Shown piece after piece: positions 24,803-34,308 of a stretch of DNA of 64,000 nucleotides; position 1 is the first letter of the stretch; each line of letters begins with the position of its first letter. This DNA comes from Terribacillus sp. DMT04 (GTDB lineage: Bacteria > Bacillota > Bacilli > Bacillales > Amphibacillaceae): the NCBI RefSeq assembly GCF_019056395.1, contig NZ_CP077639.1:212501-276500 (forward strand). The letters run 5' to 3'. A program made the translations under genes and the position numbers. The notes under the pieces are model-generated. The model saw only the letters and a program-made list of their open reading frames with translations, had not been told where the DNA came from and did not search any database.

Positions 24803-26026
24803 ATGGATCATACAGTAGAGGGGCGTCAAACGACAAGTAAGCCTATGTCCGAACGCAAGCTGCTTGGTATTGTTGGTACTGGCTGGTTATTTGATGCAAT
24901 GGATGTGGGGATTTTATCTTTTATTATCACTGCGCTAACACTAGATTGGGGTTTAACCCCGCAGCAAGCGGGCTGGATTGGCAGCGTCAATAGTATCGGT
25001 ATGGCTGTTGGAGCTTTTGTATTTGGTATTATGGCGGATAAAATTGGCCGCCGGACTGTATTTATGATCACAATCTTAATCTTTTCTATCTGTAGCGGCT
25101 TGTCAGCTCTGGCAGCGTCTTATCTCATTTTTATTGTCCTTCGTTTCTTTATTGGTGCAGGACTTGGCGGAGAGCTGCCGGTAGCTTCTACGCTTGTATC
25201 CGAGTCCGTAGCGCCGGAAAGACGCGGACGCATGGTTGTTTTACTGGAAAGTTTCTGGGCAGTCGGCTGGCTGGCAGCAGCCATAATTTCTTATTTTGTC
25301 ATCCCAGCTTTCGGCTGGCGGGTTGCGCTCCTGCTGACAGCGATTCCAGCTCTTTTTGCCGTGCTGCTTCGCAAGAATCTCCCTGATTCACCTTCCTATA
25401 CAAAGTTAAAGGAGAAGACATCAGTCGTGGCAGGGATTCGTCAGCTGCTGGCAAAAGGTTTTGCGAAAAGAAGCGCGATGCTGTGGATAGTGTGGTTCTG
25501 TATCATGCTGAGTTATTATGGCATGTTCTTATGGCTGCCTAGTGTAATGGTGGAAAAGGGATTTGATATGGTACGCAGCTTTGAGTATGTGATGATTATG
25601 ACGCTTGCGCAGCTTCCGGGTTATTTCTCAGCAGCATGGCTTATTGAGAAAGTTGGACGCAAGCCAATTTTGATTATCTTTTTAATCGGTACAGCAATCA
25701 GTGCGGTGTTGTTTGGTAATGCAGAATCGGCTGCCATGCTGTTGATTTCAGGTATGCTGCTTTCCTTCTTTAATCTTGGAGCGTACGGCATTCTTTACGC
25801 CTACACACCGGAGCAATATCCAACGGCTGTTCGGGCGACGGGGTCGGGTATTGCAGCTACAGCCGGAAGAATTGGCGGTATTCTCGGACCGCTGTTAATC
25901 GGCTATCGAGGAACACTTGGTTTGTCAGTAAGTGCTGTTTTTCTTCTGTTTTGTGTGACCGTTTTGATTGCAGTTGCAGCTGTTTGGTTTCTTGGAGAAG
26001 AGACGAAAGGCAAGACGCTTGCTTGA
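24803..26026 (+). CDS. niaP: MFS transporter, probable niacin permease NiaP
   Basis: This 407-residue major facilitator protein has twelve helices. The loop 2-3 motif GIMADKIGRRTVF and the second-half copy WLIEKVGRKPILI mark the MFS fold. Conserved parts WLFDAMDVGILSFIITAL and GAGLGGELPVASTLVSE match the NiaP (YceI) branch of the aromatic acid/niacin proton symporters. It would import nicotinic acid for NAD salvage. The NiaR-like operator upstream supports this reading independently. Start ATG 24803, with AGAGGTGC upstream. The gene stands alone. Confidence 0.85.
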   Translation: MDHTVEGRQTTSKPMSERKLLGIVGTGWLFDAMDVGILSFIITALTLDWGLTPQQAGWIGSVNSIGMAVGAFVFGIMADKIGRRTVFMITILIFSICSGLSALAASYLIFIVLRFFIGAGLGGELPVASTLVSESVAPERRGRMVVLLESFWAVGWLAAAIISYFVIPAFGWRVALLLTAIPALFAVLLRKNLPDSPSYTKLKEKTSVVAGIRQLLAKGFAKRSAMLWIVWFCIMLSYYGMFLWLPSVMVEKGFDMVRSFEYVMIMTLAQLPGYFSAAWLIEKVGRKPILIIFLIGTAISAVLFGNAESAAMLLISGMLLSFFNLGAYGILYAYTPEQYPTAVRATGSGIAATAGRIGGILGPLLIGYRGTLGLSVSAVFLLFCVTVLIAVAAVWFLGEETKGKTLA

Positions 26027-26084
26027 TGCGTTATTTCTCTCCTGTATGGTAAAGTAGAGCGAGAGCACGAAGGAGGTTGACGCT

Positions 26085-26576
26085 TTGTTTTCTATACAAG
26101 ATTATACCGAGGCGGTAAGTGTTTCATTAGAAAAACATGCAGAAGATGTGATAGCTGAATTAAAACAGATATTTCAGCTGCCGTTTCTTCCGGAAGTAGA
26201 GAAGATAGCCTTTCGATTTTTCAAAGAGCCAATGGCATTTGAACTGTCCATTATGTATTATGCACTTGATGCTGATGGCAAGGAGCGTTATTACGAAGAA
26301 ATGGGCGACAAATATGCTGGCGGCAGTGAAGAAGTAGCCGAGGAAATCCCTTACTTGCAGCTTCCTGATCATGCAACTGACAGCTTTGAAGCTTTTCGTG
26401 AATTGCAGGAAGATGCTGTGGAGAAAGCGGATGAACAAGTGATGATTGCTTGGTTTAGTGAATGTTATAAGCGAGCCGGCGGAGAGGCGTTTTCATTAGA
26501 GGTCAGTGTAGGGTTTCATGACGACGTAAAGGCCTACTTCATTAAGCGTGGAGAGTGGGCGGAAGATCGCCGTTAA
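26085..26576 (+). CDS. Conserved hypothetical cytosolic protein
   Basis: This 163-residue acidic protein (begins MFSIQDYTEAVSVSLEKHAE with TTG start) has no signal peptide or membrane span. AAGGAGG lies 8 bases before TTG 26085, which settles the start. The body is largely helical; no catalytic motif is seen and I do not recognise the family. A terminator follows directly. It lies 58 bp after niaP, and a weak separate promoter cannot be excluded. Confidence 0.75.
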   Translation: MFSIQDYTEAVSVSLEKHAEDVIAELKQIFQLPFLPEVEKIAFRFFKEPMAFELSIMYYALDADGKERYYEEMGDKYAGGSEEVAEEIPYLQLPDHATDSFEAFRELQEDAVEKADEQVMIAWFSECYKRAGGEAFSLEVSVGFHDDVKAYFIKRGEWAEDRR

Positions 26577-26606
26577 AAAGTGCGTACTTGGAGTACGTGC
26601 TTTTTT
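26577..26606 (+). terminator. Terminator after the 26085 gene
   Basis: AGTGCGTACT pairs with AGTACGTGCT (with G-T pairs) and is followed by six T residues. Confidence 0.88.
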
Positions 26607-26610
26607 GTGC

Positions 26611-26648
26611 AAAAAAAATAACAGCTTGTTTCTGCAGAGCAGGCTGTT
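26611..26648 (-). terminator. Terminator of the spo0E-like gene
   Basis: On the minus strand AACAGCCTG pairs with CAAGCTGTT (one bulge) and is followed by ATTTTTTTT. It lies 5 bp after the stop codon. Confidence 0.85.
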
Positions 26649-26653
26649 ATTCA

Positions 26654-26815
26654 CTAAACATGTTTTCTTTGTTTTTCGTATTCGTTTAGCAGGTGGTCCA
26701 GCTGAACACTTGCGGTGATGACGGCGTCAGATGTTAGCGGAAGACGGCGGGACAAATCAAGCATGCGGCTGCGGGTTTGTTCAATTTTTTCCAAAATATT
26801 GTCTGCAGTAATCAT
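26654..26815 (-). CDS. Spo0E-like aspartyl-phosphate phosphatase
   Basis: This 53-residue protein reads MITADNILEKIEQTRSRMLD at its start and later has LTSDAVITASVQLDHLLNEY. The pattern IExxRxxM then LTSxxVI-x-S-x2-LD-x-LLN-Y is the Spo0E family signature. These proteins remove phosphate from Spo0A~P and so delay sporulation. In the usual SQELD motif, SVQLD is found here, with the key aspartate kept. GGAGG lies 5 bases before the ATG at 26815, and a terminator follows the stop. It is too short for common gene-length cut-offs and is easily missed. It points to a spore-forming host. Confidence 0.9.
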   Translation of the reverse strand: MITADNILEKIEQTRSRMLDLSRRLPLTSDAVITASVQLDHLLNEYEKQRKHV

Positions 26816-26967
26816 TTTTACCTCCATAATCTGATATACTATTTCTCGTTAAGTAGAGAATACCCTGTCTTATTTTAATTAAAACATTAAATACATAAAA
26901 AATCGAAAAAAGATAAAAAAACTGTTGCGGGCATCATTTAAGGGTTTTAAGATTTTTTTTGTGAAAG

Positions 26968-26994
26968 TGAAACCTTTTCAGAACGTCATTCGTT
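26968..26994 (+). promoter_or_regulatory. SigW-type autoregulatory promoter
   Basis: TGAAAC (26968-26973) and CGTT (26991-26994) match the ECF sigma-W consensus TGAAAC-N16-CGTA with one extra base. It lies 34 bp upstream of sigW, as expected for autoregulation. Confidence 0.8.
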
Positions 26995-27027
26995 ATTAAG
27001 AAGCCGCAGTTTGGCGGGAGGATTTTC

Positions 27028-27591
27028 ATGGAGAACATCATAAAACATCATATAAAGAACGTCAAGAAGGGTGACCAAGCTGCTTTTGAGGAGATTGTTT
27101 CCTTTTATCAGAACAAGGTATACCATATTGTATTCCGCATGATAGGAGACAGTTACGAAGCACAGGATATCGCCCAGGAGGCATTTATCCGTGCTTACAC
27201 CAACATTCATTCTTTTGATGAGAACCGGAAATTCTCCACATGGCTTTACCGGATTGCGACTAATCTAAGTATTGACCGCTTGCGGAAGAAAAAGCCGGAT
27301 TATCATCTAGATGCAGAGGTAAAGGGAACGGATGGTTTGGATATGTACTCGCAGCTAGCTGCAGATCAAGCTCTTCCTGAGGAAGAAGTGCAGAACATGG
27401 AGCTGCAGAGTAATATTCATAAAGAAATTCTATCCCTGCCGCCCAAATATCGCGGTGTTATTGTGCTGCGGTTTCTAGATGACTTGTCATTAGCGGAGAT
27501 CGGCGAAATCCTGGACCTTCCACTCGGAACAGTGAAGACCCGAATCCATCGTGGCAGAGAGCTGTTAAGGAAAAAATTGCGCCACGTGTAA
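27028..27591 (+). CDS. sigW: ECF RNA polymerase sigma factor SigW
   Basis: This 187-residue ECF sigma factor directs transcription of cell-envelope and antimicrobial-stress genes. Region 2 holds EAQDIAQEAFIRAYTNIHSF and WLYRIATNLSIDRLRKKKP. Region 4 holds LPPKYRGVIVLRFLDDLSL and the helix-turn-helix LPLGTVKTRIHRGRELLRKK. Size and neighbours (rsiW, cdaA, cdaR, glmM, glmS) match B. subtilis SigW. GGGAGGA precedes the ATG, and a sigma-W promoter lies upstream. Confidence 0.97.
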   Translation: MENIIKHHIKNVKKGDQAAFEEIVSFYQNKVYHIVFRMIGDSYEAQDIAQEAFIRAYTNIHSFDENRKFSTWLYRIATNLSIDRLRKKKPDYHLDAEVKGTDGLDMYSQLAADQALPEEEVQNMELQSNIHKEILSLPPKYRGVIVLRFLDDLSLAEIGEILDLPLGTVKTRIHRGRELLRKKLRHV

Positions 27592-27604
27592 AGGGGGGAA
27601 ACAC

Positions 27605-28222
27605 ATGAATTGCGAAGAAAGCCAGAAGCTTATGCATCAATATCTGGATGGTGATGCATCTGAAGAGGAAGCACAGCTTCTTCGAGAGCATCTGCACGCA
27701 TGTCCAGACTGCCAACAGCATTATCAGGAACTCAAACAAACAGAGAGTCTGCTCAGCGGAGCTGCCTATGAGTTAAGTGCACCTGCTGGATTCACAGCCA
27801 GTGTGATGGCAAAATTACCGAAGGAAAAGAAACGTGTCGGTTATATGAGATGGTTCCGGACACATCCTGTCCTCACTGCAGCAGCGGTATTCTTCCTGTT
27901 CATGTTCACAAGCTTATTTTCTGCTTGGAATAATGATGCTAGTGTTAGCGTTTCGAAACAAGAAGGATTAATTGTAGAAAATGATCTCGTTATTGTTCCA
28001 GAAGGCGTGACGGTCGAGGGGGACCTAGTCGTGGAGAATGGCGATTTGGATATTAGAGGAGAAGTTAACGGAGATGTCACGATCCTCAATGGAGATCTTG
28101 TAGAAGGCACCGGTGCGAAAGCAAATATGGCAGCGGCAGATAATATAACAGGTGAATACCAAGAGATAGACCGGATGTTTGGCTGGTTATGGTTTCACAT
28201 GAAACAAGTCTTTACATTTTAA
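27605..28222 (+). CDS. rsiW: Anti-sigma-W factor RsiW
   Basis: This 205-residue membrane-bound anti-sigma factor holds SigW until regulated proteolysis by PrsW and RasP. The zinc anti-sigma domain has Cys3, His29, Cys33 and Cys36 (HxxxCxxC in EHLHACPDC). One membrane span (about 88-106, LTAAAVFFLFMFTSLFSAW) separates it from an extracellular part with bactofilin-like beta repeats (VEGDLVVENGDLDIRGEVNG). AAGGGGGGAAACAC precedes the ATG, 13 bp after sigW, so they form one operon. Confidence 0.95.
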   Translation: MNCEESQKLMHQYLDGDASEEEAQLLREHLHACPDCQQHYQELKQTESLLSGAAYELSAPAGFTASVMAKLPKEKKRVGYMRWFRTHPVLTAAAVFFLFMFTSLFSAWNNDASVSVSKQEGLIVENDLVIVPEGVTVEGDLVVENGDLDIRGEVNGDVTILNGDLVEGTGAKANMAAADNITGEYQEIDRMFGWLWFHMKQVFTF

Positions 28223-28233
28223 TACGTAATTCC

Positions 28234-28264
28234 AGAGCTGCTTTTTTGAAGCGCTCTTTTTTTT
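28234..28264 (+). terminator. Terminator after rsiW
   Basis: AGAGC-x-GCTT pairs with AAGC-GCTCT, followed by eight T residues. The stem is short. Confidence 0.75.
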
Positions 28265-28421
28265 GCCCGAATTATTGGCGGGACAGGCCTGTATTACGGT
28301 AAGATAACAGGGTACAGTAAAGGAGAAACAGCCCTCCTGTTCGGAAGCGACTGTGGCCGGGGAACTGTGCTATAATGAACGAAGAAATTTGAGCTATTCA
28401 TATATAAAAGGACGTGTATCC

Positions 28422-29246
28422 ATGTTTGGGGGATTAAGTGAACTTTCCATCATATCCATACTGCGGATTATCGTGGACATTGCAGCAGTATGGTTCATCT
28501 TTTACAAAGTCTTGATGCTCATACGGGGAACGAAAGCGATTCAGCTTTTAAAGGGAATTTTCATCGTCGTTATTATTGCTTTCCTGAGCAGTGAGCAGAT
28601 ACTCGACTTCCCGATGCTCGCCTTTTTGAGTTCGCAGGCGATTACATGGGGGTTTGTAGCAATCGTCGTTCTCTTCCAGCCGGAGATAAGGCGTGCGCTG
28701 GAACAGCTTGGCCGAGGCAGCTTCTTCTCCCGTAACGTACGTTCTGAGGAAGAAGAAACGAATAGGAAGATCGAGGCAATTGTGAAATCGTGTAACTATA
28801 TGGGAAAACGGCGAATTGGTGCACTTATCACATTGGAACGTGAAACGGGTATGGGAGACTATATTGAAACTGGTATACCAGTGAATGGACATCTGACATT
28901 TGAATTACTGACGAATATCTTTGTTCCAAATACACCTTTGCATGACGGAGCTGTAATATTAAAAGAAAGCCAGATTGCGGCAGCTGCTTGTTATTTGCCG
29001 CTGTCTGAGAGTCCGTTTATTTCCAAAGAACTAGGAACGCGCCACCGTGCAGCGATGGGTATCAGTGAAGTGACGGACGCATTGACAATCATCGTCTCAG
29101 AGGAGACGGGAGCTATTTCTTGCACGAAGAATGGTGAGTTATTCCGTGATATCACTTCAGACGGACTGAAGGAAATCTTAACAAAAGAAATTGGTGTTCC
29201 TGCTTCCGGTTCTAAGGCTAGGAGATGGAGGGGTAAGAATGGATAA
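28422..29246 (+). CDS. cdaA: Diadenylate cyclase CdaA
   Basis: This 274-residue membrane enzyme makes cyclic di-AMP from two ATP. Three N-terminal helices (residues about 8-75) are followed by the DAC domain, with the catalytic DGA in PLHDGAVIL (about 173) and the ATP-binding GTRHRAAMG (about 206). The ATG at 28422 is chosen because AAAGGA lies upstream and the protein then starts MFGGLSELSI like its relatives. It overlaps cdaR, its regulator, and is followed by glmM, whose product is known to restrain CdaA in Bacilli. Confidence 0.97.
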   Translation: MFGGLSELSIISILRIIVDIAAVWFIFYKVLMLIRGTKAIQLLKGIFIVVIIAFLSSEQILDFPMLAFLSSQAITWGFVAIVVLFQPEIRRALEQLGRGSFFSRNVRSEEEETNRKIEAIVKSCNYMGKRRIGALITLERETGMGDYIETGIPVNGHLTFELLTNIFVPNTPLHDGAVILKESQIAAAACYLPLSESPFISKELGTRHRAAMGISEVTDALTIIVSEETGAISCTKNGELFRDITSDGLKEILTKEIGVPASGSKARRWRGKNG

Positions 29247-30564
29247 ATGGCTAAAAAGTCCATGGACATTGCGTGTTGTAGCACTCGTATTTGCTGTCCT
29301 TCTCTATGCCTACGTGAGTGCGGAAGCCGATGTAAACAATCGGGCTGGATCTGTTCCAGTCACAAGCTCTGATGAAACGAATACGGTTAGTGCGCCAGTT
29401 GGCATTCGTATTGACGATACAAAATATGTTGTGAGCGGCGTACCGGAGAATATTTCGATGCAGCTTGTCGGTCCGGCAAGTGACGTACGCGCTGCTATCC
29501 AGCAGAAAAACTATCAAGCTTATGTGGATCTGACAGATTTGAATACCGGAACACATGAGGTGAAATTACAGTATGAGAATGTATCGGACAACCTGCAAGT
29601 GTATATGCAGCCAGCATCGGTTGAAGTGACAATTGAAGAAAAAGCTTCACAGCAATTTAATGTGAACGTAGGCTATACCAATGAAGATCAGATGGCAGCA
29701 GGTTATCAAGTGGATAGCTCTACAGTGGAACCTCAGACAGTTTCAATCGTAAGTACACAGGAGATCATTGATCAAATTAGCAGTGTACGGGCTTATATTG
29801 ATTTAACGGGTATTGATGGGGATATCACAAGTAAGCAAGCACCTGTTAAAGTGTATGATGCGCAAGGGAACGAGCTGAGTGTGAATGTAGAACCCGAGAC
29901 GGTAGAAGTATCGGTACAGGTGAGTAATCCAAGTAAGACTGTTCCGGTAGAAGTGAAAACAAAAGGCAGTGTACCGGAAGATATCTCGGTCGCTTCTCTG
30001 ACACCGGAGAAGAATGAAGTAACCATCTACGGACCGCAGGATGCATTGGATGGGATTGACTCTATTAGTACAGAGGCTATCGACTTGTCTGCTATTAAAG
30101 AGAATCAAACAGTAGACGCAACACTTACCCTTCCGGAGGACGTGCGCGCTGTAAGTGACGAGCAGGTATCCGTCACTGTTGAATTGGAAGAGACGAGCGA
30201 GACGACAATCGATGATGTGCCCATAACAATTGAGAACTTGCCGGAAGACTTGGAAGCTTCATTCAATGATCCGCAGAATGAGCAGCTCGATGTGACAGTA
30301 AGTGGTGCAAGAGAAGTGATTGAAGGTCTTTCAGCTGAAGATATTACGGCTACAATTGATGCAGCCGACTTGGAAGAGGGCGAGCAGACCGTGCCGATTG
30401 ATGTGGCAGGTCCGGATAATACCGAGCTTTCGCTAAGCCAAGATGAGGCGACAATTACTGTGCAGGCTGTTGAATCGACGGCTGAAGAAACAACTGCTGA
30501 GGAAGAAACGAATACAGAAGAAGAATCAAATACAGATACACAAGCACAGACACAAACAGAGTGA
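29239..30564 (+). CDS. cdaR: CdaA regulator CdaR (YbbR-domain protein)
   Basis: This 441-residue protein has one N-terminal membrane span (WTLRVVALVFAVLLYAYVSA) and about four extracellular YbbR repeats of roughly 80 residues, rich in VxVxxxxP strands. It modulates c-di-AMP synthesis by CdaA. The C-terminal 30 residues are a low-complexity T/E/Q tail. The ATG at 29239 with GGAGGGG upstream overlaps the end of cdaA by eight bases. It is part of cdaA-cdaR-glmM. Confidence 0.95.
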   Translation: MDKWLKSPWTLRVVALVFAVLLYAYVSAEADVNNRAGSVPVTSSDETNTVSAPVGIRIDDTKYVVSGVPENISMQLVGPASDVRAAIQQKNYQAYVDLTDLNTGTHEVKLQYENVSDNLQVYMQPASVEVTIEEKASQQFNVNVGYTNEDQMAAGYQVDSSTVEPQTVSIVSTQEIIDQISSVRAYIDLTGIDGDITSKQAPVKVYDAQGNELSVNVEPETVEVSVQVSNPSKTVPVEVKTKGSVPEDISVASLTPEKNEVTIYGPQDALDGIDSISTEAIDLSAIKENQTVDATLTLPEDVRAVSDEQVSVTVELEETSETTIDDVPITIENLPEDLEASFNDPQNEQLDVTVSGAREVIEGLSAEDITATIDAADLEEGEQTVPIDVAGPDNTELSLSQDEATITVQAVESTAEETTAEEETNTEEESNTDTQAQTQTE

Positions 30565-30593
30565 CTGTGAGCCATGTGAAGGAGAGGTAACAA

Positions 30594-31943
30594 ATGGGAA
30601 AATATTTTGGGACAGATGGTGTTAGGGGGATTGCGAACGAGGAGCTTACCCCTGAGCTTGCTTTCAAACTAGGAAGATATGGCGGCTATGTGCTGACAAA
30701 AACGTCTGAAGATCGACCGAAAGTAATGATTGGGCGGGATACACGTATCTCTGGTGAAATGTTAGAAGGCGCTTTAGTTGCCGGTCTACTATCAATTGGC
30801 GCGGAAGTGATGCGAGTCGGTGTTATTTCCACACCAGGTGTTGCCTACTTAACGAAGAACATGGGAGCAGCTGCAGGTATTATGATTTCTGCTTCTCATA
30901 ACCCAGTTCAGGATAATGGAATCAAATTCTTTGGTCCGGATGGTTACAAGCTTTCCGATGAACAAGAGAATGAAATCGAGCAGCTGATCGATGCAGAGAC
31001 AGATGAACTGCCTCGTCCATCTGGAGCGGACCTAGGCCAAATCAATGACTATTTTGAAGGCGGTCAGAAATATATCAGTTATTTGAAGCAGACAGTAGAT
31101 AATGATTTTGAAGGACTTCATATCGCAATCGACTGTGCCCATGGAGCAACTTCTTCCATTGCTACACACTTGTTTGCAGATCTGGAAGCAGATATCTCTA
31201 CGATTGGTACATCTCCTGATGGACTGAATATCAATAAAAACGTTGGCTCAACGCACCCAGAAACGTTACGTGATTTCCTTCTGGAAAAAGAGGCGGATAT
31301 CGGACTGGCATTTGATGGTGATGGCGACCGCTTGATTGCTGTTGATGAGAAAGGTCAGATTGTCGATGGGGACAAGATTATGTACATCTGTGCCAAATAC
31401 TTGAATGACCACGGACGCTTGCGTCACAACACGGTTGTTTCCACTGTCATGAGTAACATTGGTTTCTACCGTGCGTTGGATCAGCACAGCATTAAGAGTA
31501 ACAAGACAGCTGTTGGTGACAGATACGTAATGGAAGAGATGCGCCGCGGCAACTTTAATCTTGGTGGTGAGCAGTCTGGACATATCATCTTCTTAGATTA
31601 CATGACAACTGGTGACGGTATGCTTGCAGCACTGCAGCTCGTTAATGTGATGAAAGAGACTGGCAAGAAGCTATCCGAACTTGCTAACGAAGTTGAGATA
31701 TTCCCACAAGTTCTTAAAAATGTCCCGGTAACAGATAAACAGGAAGCACTTGTGAATCAGCAAATTCTGGACGCAATTGCGGAAGTAGAACAGGAGCTTG
31801 GTGATCAGGGCCGTGTGCTTGTACGCCCGTCTGGAACAGAATCGCTTGTGCGTGTAATGGTCGAAGCACCGACAAAAGAAGATTGCGAGCGTTACGCAGA
31901 TCGAGTTGTCGCTGTTATTGAACAAGTATTAGGAACGAAGTAA
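30594..31943 (+). CDS. glmM: Phosphoglucosamine mutase
   Basis: This 449-residue enzyme interconverts glucosamine-6-phosphate and glucosamine-1-phosphate, for peptidoglycan and other amino-sugar polymers. The phosphoserine loop is in [18 protein letters not shown] (Ser about 100), metal binding in [12 protein letters not shown], sugar binding in GGEQSGHII and phosphate binding in [19 protein letters not shown] precedes the ATG, 29 bp after cdaR. A terminator follows. Confidence 0.98.
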   Translation: MGKYFGTDGVRGIANEELTPELAFKLGRYGGYVLTKTSEDRPKVMIGRDTRISGEMLEGALVAGLLSIGAEVMRVGVISTPGVAYLTKNMGAAAGIMISASHNPVQDNGIKFFGPDGYKLSDEQENEIEQLIDAETDELPRPSGADLGQINDYFEGGQKYISYLKQTVDNDFEGLHIAIDCAHGATSSIATHLFADLEADISTIGTSPDGLNINKNVGSTHPETLRDFLLEKEADIGLAFDGDGDRLIAVDEKGQIVDGDKIMYICAKYLNDHGRLRHNTVVSTVMSNIGFYRALDQHSIKSNKTAVGDRYVMEEMRRGNFNLGGEQSGHIIFLDYMTTGDGMLAALQLVNVMKETGKKLSELANEVEIFPQVLKNVPVTDKQEALVNQQILDAIAEVEQELGDQGRVLVRPSGTESLVRVMVEAPTKEDCERYADRVVAVIEQVLGTK

Positions 31944-31948
31944 AAAGA

Positions 31949-31990
31949 ACATATGCGCAAAGGAACGGAACATCCCCTTTGCGCATATGT
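31949..31990 (+). terminator. Terminator-like hairpin after glmM
   Basis: ACATATGCGCAAAGG pairs with CCTTTGCGCATATGT. The stem is long, but the tail TAATTT is only partly T-rich. Confidence 0.8.
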
Positions 31991-32096
31991 TAATTTATGT
32001 AACAAGAAAGAATTGACCAACTGGAATAGCTTCATGTAAAATGGAGAAGTTAGTCATTCTAGCAGGAAAGTGAGGATAGAGGTTATCAACAATTAA

Positions 32097-32260
32097 AGCG
32101 CCAGGACTTATCCCGAGCGAGGGGATAAGTTGACGAGGTGGAGGTTTATCGAGTTATTCGGCGGATGCCTCCCGATTGCACACATCTCAGTCGTTATGTT
32201 CAAGAGCCGAAAGCAGAGAGGCGACTTTCTGGATAAGGACAGAACAAGATGTGAAAAATA
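32097..32260 (+). ncRNA. glmS ribozyme: glmS ribozyme/riboswitch
   Basis: The glmS leader carries the self-cleaving ribozyme that responds to glucosamine-6-phosphate. Conserved parts are AGCGCCAGGAC at the 5' end (cleavage expected between A32097 and G32098), the P1 stem ACTTATCCC/GGGGATAAGT, GTTGACGAGGTGGAGGTTTA, and TTCGGCGGATGCCTCCCG. When the sugar is plentiful the mRNA is cut and degraded. The 3' limit is approximate. Confidence 0.95.
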
Positions 32261-32277
32261 ATAGATATACGAGAAAG

Positions 32278-32336
32278 GGGCAAACAACGCCCCGAGCTTT
32301 TAGAGCGCAGGCCGTTCGTTTGCCCCTTCCTGTCTT
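32278..32336 (+). other. Hairpin between ribozyme and glmS start
   Basis: GGGGCAAAC and GTTTGCCCC are separated by about 36 bases and form a perfect 9-bp outer stem. It may be a distal ribozyme helix or a barrier protecting the glmS 5' end. There is no T run adequate for termination before the glmS ribosome binding site (GAGGAGG). Confidence 0.6.
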
Positions 32337-32354
32337 GAGGAGGACAACAACGAC

Positions 32355-34157
32355 ATGTGTGGAATTGTAGGATATATTGGACAGAATGATACAAAGGAAG
32401 TATTGCTTAACGGACTAGAGAAGCTGGAGTATCGCGGATACGATTCAGCTGGTATCGCAATTGAGAACGAGCAAGGCGTGAACCTTTTCAAAGTGAAAGG
32501 CCGCATTGCTGCATTGCGTGAAAAAGTAGATCACAACGTTTCATCCACTATGGGAATTGGTCATACACGCTGGGCGACACACGGTGCACCGAACGTAGAT
32601 AACGCGCACCCGCACCAAAGCGCTTCTGGCAGATTCACTATCGTGCATAACGGTGTAATCGAGAACTATGTGGAAATCCGTAAAGAATACCTTTCTGACG
32701 TAACATTGAAAAGTGATACAGATACAGAAATCGTTGTACAGCTTATTGAAAAGATGCATGATGAATTGCAGGATACAGCAAAAGCTTTCCGCAAAGCGGT
32801 AAGCTTGCTAACTGGTTCTTATGCACTTGCAATGATTGATGCAGAAGATAACGAGACAATCTATGTAGCGAAAAACAAGAGCCCATTGCTAGTTGGTATT
32901 GGTGAAGGCTTTAACGTCGTAGCGAGTGATGCGATGGCAACACTTCGCGAAACAGATACGTACAAAGAAATCCGTGATAAAGAGATCGTTATCGTGCGCC
33001 GTGACAGCGTGGAAATCCAGCTGCTTGATGGCACAAAAGTAGAGCGCGAAACGTTCAAAACAGAAATCGATGCTGCTGATACAGAAAAAGGCACATACGA
33101 TCACTTCATGCTAAAAGAAACGGATGAGCAGCCGTTTGTTATCCGTAAAATCATTCAGCACTACCAGAATGAAGCTGAAGAAATCAAAATGGACCCTGCT
33201 ATCCGTAACGCAATGTTAGATGCAGACCGTATCTATATTGTTGCAGCTGGAACGAGCTACAATGCTGGTCTAGTTGGTAAACAATTTATCGAAAACTTGG
33301 CTAAGATTCCAGTTGAAGTGCATATCGCAAGTGAATTCTCTTATAATATGCCGCTTCTATCAGAGAAGCCATTATTCATCTTCCTATCTCAATCCGGTGA
33401 AACTGCCGACAGCAGAGCCGTATTGGTACAGGTCAAAGAACTTGGACACCCAGCACTAACAATCACAAACGTGCCAGGATCCACCCTTTCTCGTGAAGCA
33501 GACTTCACATTGCCGCTTTATGCAGGCCCGGAAATCGCGGTAGCCTCTACTAAAGCATATACAGCTCAAATGGCCGTTATGCTATTACTTGCTGTAGACA
33601 CAGCAAATGGCAAAGAAATCAAACTTGATTTCAACCCGCTGCAAGAGCTTGCAATTGTAGCAAACGCAATGGAAGTACTGACAGATCAAAAAGAAACATT
33701 CGAAACACTAGCACAAAATTATCTAAGTGAATCACGCAACGCTTTCTTCATCGGCCGTGGTGTCGATTACTTCGTCTGCGTCGAAGGATCACTAAAACTA
33801 AAAGAAATCTCCTACATCCAAGCAGAAGGCTTCGCTGGAGGGGAACTAAAACACGGAACAATCGCCTTGATCGAAGAAGGCACACCAGTCATCGCGCTAG
33901 CAACACAAAGCTCCGTTAACCACTCGATCCGTGGTAACGTACAAGAAGTAAACGCACGCGGTGCCAACACCCTGCTCATCAGCATGAAAGGCCTAGAACA
34001 TGACGAAGACGCCTTCGTTATCCCAGCTGTAAATGAGCTATTGTCACCACTAGTAAGTGTCGTGCCACTTCAATTGCTTGCTTATTATGCAGCAGTTCAG
34101 CGCGGTGCGGATGTTGATAAGCCACGTAACTTGGCTAAGAGTGTTACGGTGGAATAA
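32355..34157 (+). CDS. glmS: Glutamine--fructose-6-phosphate aminotransferase
   Basis: This 600-residue enzyme makes glucosamine-6-phosphate from fructose-6-phosphate and glutamine. The N-terminal Ntn-hydrolase glutaminase starts at Cys2 (MCGIVGYIG). Two SIS sugar-isomerase domains follow, with signatures [13 protein letters not shown] and [13 protein letters not shown]. The end [11 protein letters not shown] is the conserved peptide whose codons are the TnsD target of Tn7. Expression is controlled by the upstream ribozyme. The middle-to-late part (about 33450-34020) uses many A- and C-ending codons compared with the ends. Confidence 0.98.
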   Translation: MCGIVGYIGQNDTKEVLLNGLEKLEYRGYDSAGIAIENEQGVNLFKVKGRIAALREKVDHNVSSTMGIGHTRWATHGAPNVDNAHPHQSASGRFTIVHNGVIENYVEIRKEYLSDVTLKSDTDTEIVVQLIEKMHDELQDTAKAFRKAVSLLTGSYALAMIDAEDNETIYVAKNKSPLLVGIGEGFNVVASDAMATLRETDTYKEIRDKEIVIVRRDSVEIQLLDGTKVERETFKTEIDAADTEKGTYDHFMLKETDEQPFVIRKIIQHYQNEAEEIKMDPAIRNAMLDADRIYIVAAGTSYNAGLVGKQFIENLAKIPVEVHIASEFSYNMPLLSEKPLFIFLSQSGETADSRAVLVQVKELGHPALTITNVPGSTLSREADFTLPLYAGPEIAVASTKAYTAQMAVMLLLAVDTANGKEIKLDFNPLQELAIVANAMEVLTDQKETFETLAQNYLSESRNAFFIGRGVDYFVCVEGSLKLKEISYIQAEGFAGGELKHGTIALIEEGTPVIALATQSSVNHSIRGNVQEVNARGANTLLISMKGLEHDEDAFVIPAVNELLSPLVSVVPLQLLAYYAAVQRGADVDKPRNLAKSVTVE

Positions 34158-34182
34158 ATTAATAGTATAAGAAAAAGACTAC
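34122..34182 (+). other. attTn7 target and 5-bp target duplication
   Basis: The last 36 bases of glmS (encoding [11 protein letters not shown] and stop) are the typical TnsD recognition sequence. ACTAC at 34178-34182 is repeated at 50760-50764, directly outside the other end of the transposon. Confidence 0.93.
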
Positions 34183-34280
34183 TGTGGCTTTGAAATAAAG
34201 TTTAACCGTTTGTAAAAAAGTTCGACCGTTTATAAAAAAGATTAACTGTTTATAAAAAAGTTGCACCGTTTAACCCCTTT
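34183..34280 (+). repeat. Right (tnsA) end with four TnsB-binding repeats
   Basis: Four head-to-tail units with exact 20-bp period start at 34201, 34221, 34241 and 34261. They have the shape TTNRACCGTTTATAAAAAAG; the fourth diverges after CCGTTTAA. The terminal TGT is at 34183. Tn7 also has four overlapping sites at this end. Confidence 0.92.
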
Positions 34281-34304
34281 GGATATGATTGTCTAAAGGG
34301 GTGT
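34275..34304 (+). terminator. Hairpin with T run covering the tnsA ribosome binding site
   Basis: ACCCCTTT (34273 on) pairs with AAAGGGGT and is followed by GTTTTT, then directly ATG of tnsA at 34309. The 3' arm contains the only purine-rich tract (AAAGGGG) before tnsA. It looks like a terminator that also hides the ribosome binding site. Confidence 0.7.
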
Positions 34305-34308
34305 TTTT

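Noticed and set aside
28353-28421. N-terminal extension of CdaA
   Set aside because: The extra residues are polar and unlike CdaA, and AAAGGA lies just before ATG 28422.
34199-34280. A CRISPR-like array from the 20-bp periodic repeats
   Set aside because: The units are directly abutting without spacers and sit at a transposon end, so they are TnsB sites.
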